Shown here piece by piece: positions 61,601-64,000 of a DNA stretch of 64,000 bases; position 1 is the first letter of the stretch; the number at the start of each line of letters is the position of its first letter. The notes under the pieces were generated by a model. It was not told where the DNA came from. It did no database searches and saw only the letters and a list, made by a program, of their open reading frames with translations. Both the position numbers and the translations under genes were made by a program. This DNA is from Setophaga petechia (lineage: Eukaryota; Chordata; Aves; Passeriformes; Parulidae): the NCBI GenBank assembly GCA_024362935.1, contig JANCRA010000007.1:18153003-18217002 (forward strand). The letters run 5' to 3'.

Positions 61601-62930
61601 GAAAAAGAAGAATGAGAAAAAGAAATTCTGCTGGCTGGTTTTCACAAGAAAGAAAGTTTGGTAAATGATGTCCAAGGCACTCTAAGGAAAAGAGATGTGA
61701 GGTAAAGTGTTCACAGATGCTACCAGACCTACACTGTTCCTTAGTCAGGAAATACTGCTGCTCCACATGGGCTTACATCAAACACCACAGAGGGCACAGC
61801 AGAGTGATCTATGAGGTCCTAAAGTCTGGATCATGTTCTCTCCCAGCTGACACATCTCCTATCATTCAAGTTTACTGGCTGAAAAGGAGTGTTTTAGACC
61901 CACATAAATTGAGTCACCTCATGCTGCCTGTAAAGCATTGCATGTGTTTCCTTAATTATAGAGTGCTCTTGGTTCTGCCTTGTGTTAGGCTCTTCAAAAT
62001 CAGGTGACACAGACATGACCTGTCTTCTGGGCTAGGTGGGTGACTTGGTCTTTCAATACAGGACAACGTCACCCCTTTCATCACCTGCTCTCTGCCCCAG
62101 CCTCTGAGAAGGCAGATCTGCACTGTACCTGGCTCCTGAAGGATGGGGTGAGATGTGCTGTGCCACAGGCAGCAAGAGCTGCACTGTGAAAAAACCCCAC
62201 ATTCCCCCAAAGCAGCACTCCACATGTAAGTCCTGCTGCTTGTGCATGGGCAGGGTGTGTGCTGTGTGGTCCTGGGAGGGCAGCTGGCTCTGGCAGGTGA
62301 CCTTTCACTGAGGCCACACTCCTGAGATTGCTGCTGCCCGGGAGCTCTGCAAATACTTCCCATGCCACTGCTTTCATCTGGCAAGGGAGTAATAAAACAC
62401 AACAGGCCAAATAATACCAAATTCAGTCAAAGGATCCAACCCCAACCTCCAGTGACTTTCCAGCCACTAAGGGTGCCCTCTTAGTGCCCTGTGCCAAGTT
62501 AGGTCTTGTCTCACTGTCGTTCAAGCGGCTGCTCAGTGCCATGATCTTAGGTGACATCTAGGGGACATCTCTGCATTTCCTAGCTGGCTTGGCAACATCA
62601 GAGTCCAGAGAGAATATCCTTATCTGGGCCTACATGTGTGAGAGTCATGTTGCTTCCTTGGGTAATGCCAGAAAAATAGCAACCCTAAGTACCCATGGAG
62701 AGGCACCTCTTCTGAATTATGTATTCAGACCTGAGGAAGGACCAGGCTCAGGCTATATGTTCTTTTATAGTCTCATCACCAACACAAGTGTGGTGTCCTG
62801 GGGTTAAGCTCTGGGACCCCTCAGGGTACAGTCACAGACTTGCAGGACCTGTGGTGCCTGAGATGACTACTCGCTGGTGGCCAGTGGCAAGGTGGGTACA
62901 GGCAAGTCCCAGCCACTGTTATTGCCAGTT
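58610..62930. other. SCD-PKD2L1 intergenic, right part
   Basis: No recognisable exon, RNA gene or repeat family. A short G run lies near 61350-61359. Confidence 0.6.
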
Positions 62931-63101
62931 TTGCCTGTTTGTTCTCTTAATGGTGTTTTTGTTTGTTAGGATTTGGTTTTCTTTTGGGGGCTTGTTTTGG
63001 GGGGCATTGTTTGTTTGGGTTTTTTTCTTTGCTTGGGTTTTTGTTTGTTTGGGGTTTTTTATTTCGTTTTCTTTTGTTTTTGTGGGTTTTGGTGGTGGTG
63101 G

Positions 63102-63135
<34 letters not shown>
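62930..63135 (+). repeat. G/T-rich low-complexity tract ending in T30
   Basis: About 170 bp of TTTG, GGGTTTTT and GGTGGTGG units, then 30 uninterrupted T at 63106-63135. The complement is A/C-rich and yields a spurious lysine-rich frame. No target-site duplication or retroposon body was recognised. Confidence 0.85.
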
Positions 63136-63139
<4 letters not shown>

Positions 63140-63179
63140 ATCAGGCTTGCCTCAGGGCTGGCAGGCACCACAGAGCTTG

Positions 63180-63580
63180 TGGAAATACCGCGGAAGCAGG
63201 AGACTCCACCCCCTGGTTTCCGAAACGACCACTACAGCTACTCCCGCGTTTCAGCCCTGCTTTGACAATCAGCGAGGAAGAGGATGCTGTGCCACTTGCC
63301 CGCCTCGGCGCTGCCGCTCGCGGCGTTTCTGCCCTTTGTCCCTTGGCTGCAGGCGCGGGTCCTGCCGCCCCGAGCGGAGCTGCCCCGGTCTCACGGGTGC
63401 CCCCGAACTGACCGGGGCCGCTCCGGCCGCTCCGCACCCGCGGGGCCGCTCCTCGCTGCCTCTTCTCACGGCGGCATCTGCCTCTGTCATTGCCGCTGTG
63501 AAGCAGAGGAGGACTCCTGGACTTGCCGGTGTTCCCAGGGCGACTGGGATAATAGGGCTGACGATGGTTCCTAACAAGGG
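63180..63580. promoter_or_regulatory. CpG-rich block upstream of PKD2L1
   Basis: CpG-dense DNA in a 400-bp stretch, ending 220 bp before the PKD2L1 ATG. Overlapping long frames on both strands are explained by GC content. It is probably promoter-associated. Confidence 0.65.
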
Positions 63581-63620
63581 GCAGTGCCCCCCCTCTGGTC
63601 GGTGTCACCAGCTGAGCTGA

Positions 63621-63628
63621 TATAAAAG
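63621..63628 (+). promoter_or_regulatory. PKD2L1: Candidate PKD2L1 TATA box
   Basis: TATAAAAG is a canonical TATA box 179 bp upstream of the PKD2L1 ATG and just after the CpG-rich block. Transcription would start near 63650, giving an ATG-free 5'UTR of about 150 nt. Confidence 0.5.
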
Positions 63629-63722
63629 AAAGAGAGAATGCTCACTGTCTGTGGGGAGCTGCTGGTGTGCCCTCTCCTGGCTGCTGAGGCAGACAAGCTG
63701 TTTGGCACTGATTATCTCTCTG

Positions 63723-63739
63723 CTAACTTTTAATTCCAG
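63723..63739 (+). other. PKD2L1: Candidate 3' splice site before PKD2L1 ATG
   Basis: CTAAC (branch-like) followed by TTTTAATTCCAG gives an acceptor at 63738-63739, 60 bp before the ATG. It would allow an upstream non-coding exon. The branch-to-AG distance (about 13 nt) is short. Confidence 0.35.
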
Positions 63740-63799
63740 TCTGGGCAGGCAATCGTCACAATTCCAGCTAAAAAGTACTTTTGCTGGCAGTGAGCAGTC

Positions 63800-64000
63800 A
63801 TGAATTTGTCTCACCCAAAGAACAGAACTGAGAGCCACTTTAAAGTATCAGAGGTGCATGAACTGGAGACAGTGGGGAAGAAAGCTTGGGACAATCCTGT
63901 TTACAATGGCTCTCCCTCTACCTCCTTGAAAATCCAAACCATCTACAACCCCAAGTCTGTCCTGGGGAATCCCTACGAGAATTTTGAAGAGGTTGGGGAT
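63800..64000 (+). CDS. PKD2L1: Polycystin-2-like 1 channel, N-terminal exon (cut by window end)
   Basis: The frame starts at ATG 63800 and stays open for 67 codons to the window end. An in-frame TGA at 63791-63793 and the absence of any other ATG since about 63650 make this the start. Residues 21-39 (ELETVGKKAWDNPVYNGSP) match the human PKD2L1 N-terminus, which has ELQKLGSGAWDNPAYSGPP at the same place. PKD2L1 is a calcium-permeable TRP-family cation channel; this part is cytosolic, before the first membrane segment. Its position head to head with SCD is the arrangement on human 10q24. Product identity rests on this short stretch plus synteny, because the channel domains lie beyond the window. 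Nothing looks broken. Confidence 0.88.
   Translation, partial: MNLSHPKNRTESHFKVSEVHELETVGKKAWDNPVYNGSPSTSLKIQTIYNPKSVLGNPYENFEEVGD

Noticed and set aside
62719..63411. 230-codon plus frame with a Phe/Gly/Val-rich centre, and a Lys-rich minus frame
   Set aside because: Both are translations of the G/T-rich tract and the T30 run.
1..64000. CRISPR arrays, operons, prophage, provirus or other mobile systems
   Set aside because: No regularly spaced repeats, no bacterial-type gene packing, no integrase, polymerase or LTR-like pairs were seen.

Overview
The window is vertebrate nuclear DNA, most likely from a bird; another sauropsid is not excluded. Reasons: genes are split into exons with consensus GT-AG introns, CpG islands sit in an otherwise AT-leaning background, the encoded stearoyl-CoA desaturase looks chicken-like in its variable N-terminus, and there are several decayed MIR-type SINEs. 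No Alu, B1 or B2 elements were seen. The species cannot be named from the sequence.

One complete gene is present: SCD (acyl-CoA delta-9 desaturase) on the minus strand. It has six exons, with coding sequence running from 48132 down to 30943. Splice boundaries and internal exon sizes (131, 206 and 233 bp) fit the vertebrate SCD gene structure, and all nine metal-binding histidines are intact. Upstream lies a lipogenic promoter: an SRE-like box, two CCAAT boxes, GC boxes and a TATA-like box in a CpG island. Downstream is an inferred 3.5-kb 3'UTR ending at an AATAAA near 27471, with a recognisable MIR SINE inside it.

At the right edge (63800 to the end, plus strand) is the first coding exon of PKD2L1, a polycystin-family cation channel, cut by the window. 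SCD and PKD2L1 are head to head about 15 kb apart, as on human 10q24. The interval between them holds a GC-rich patch (53.6-54.1 kb), a CpG island with a CTCF-like motif (58.15-58.61 kb) and a CpG-rich block just before PKD2L1 (63.18-63.58 kb).

Positions 1 to about 27450 lie downstream of SCD and contain no exon I recognise. They hold ancient SINE fragments, low-complexity tracts, a CpG island without an obvious gene at 25.2-25.56 kb and a GC-rich block at 27.1-27.35 kb. WNT8B, the next gene in mammals, was not found. No bacterial-type system, CRISPR array, rRNA, intact tRNA or provirus was seen. The more interesting leads are regulatory: a tandem NAGNAG acceptor in SCD, three spaced CCAAT boxes in SCD intron 3, a CpG-island splice donor and CTCF-like site between the two genes, and the orphan CpG island.
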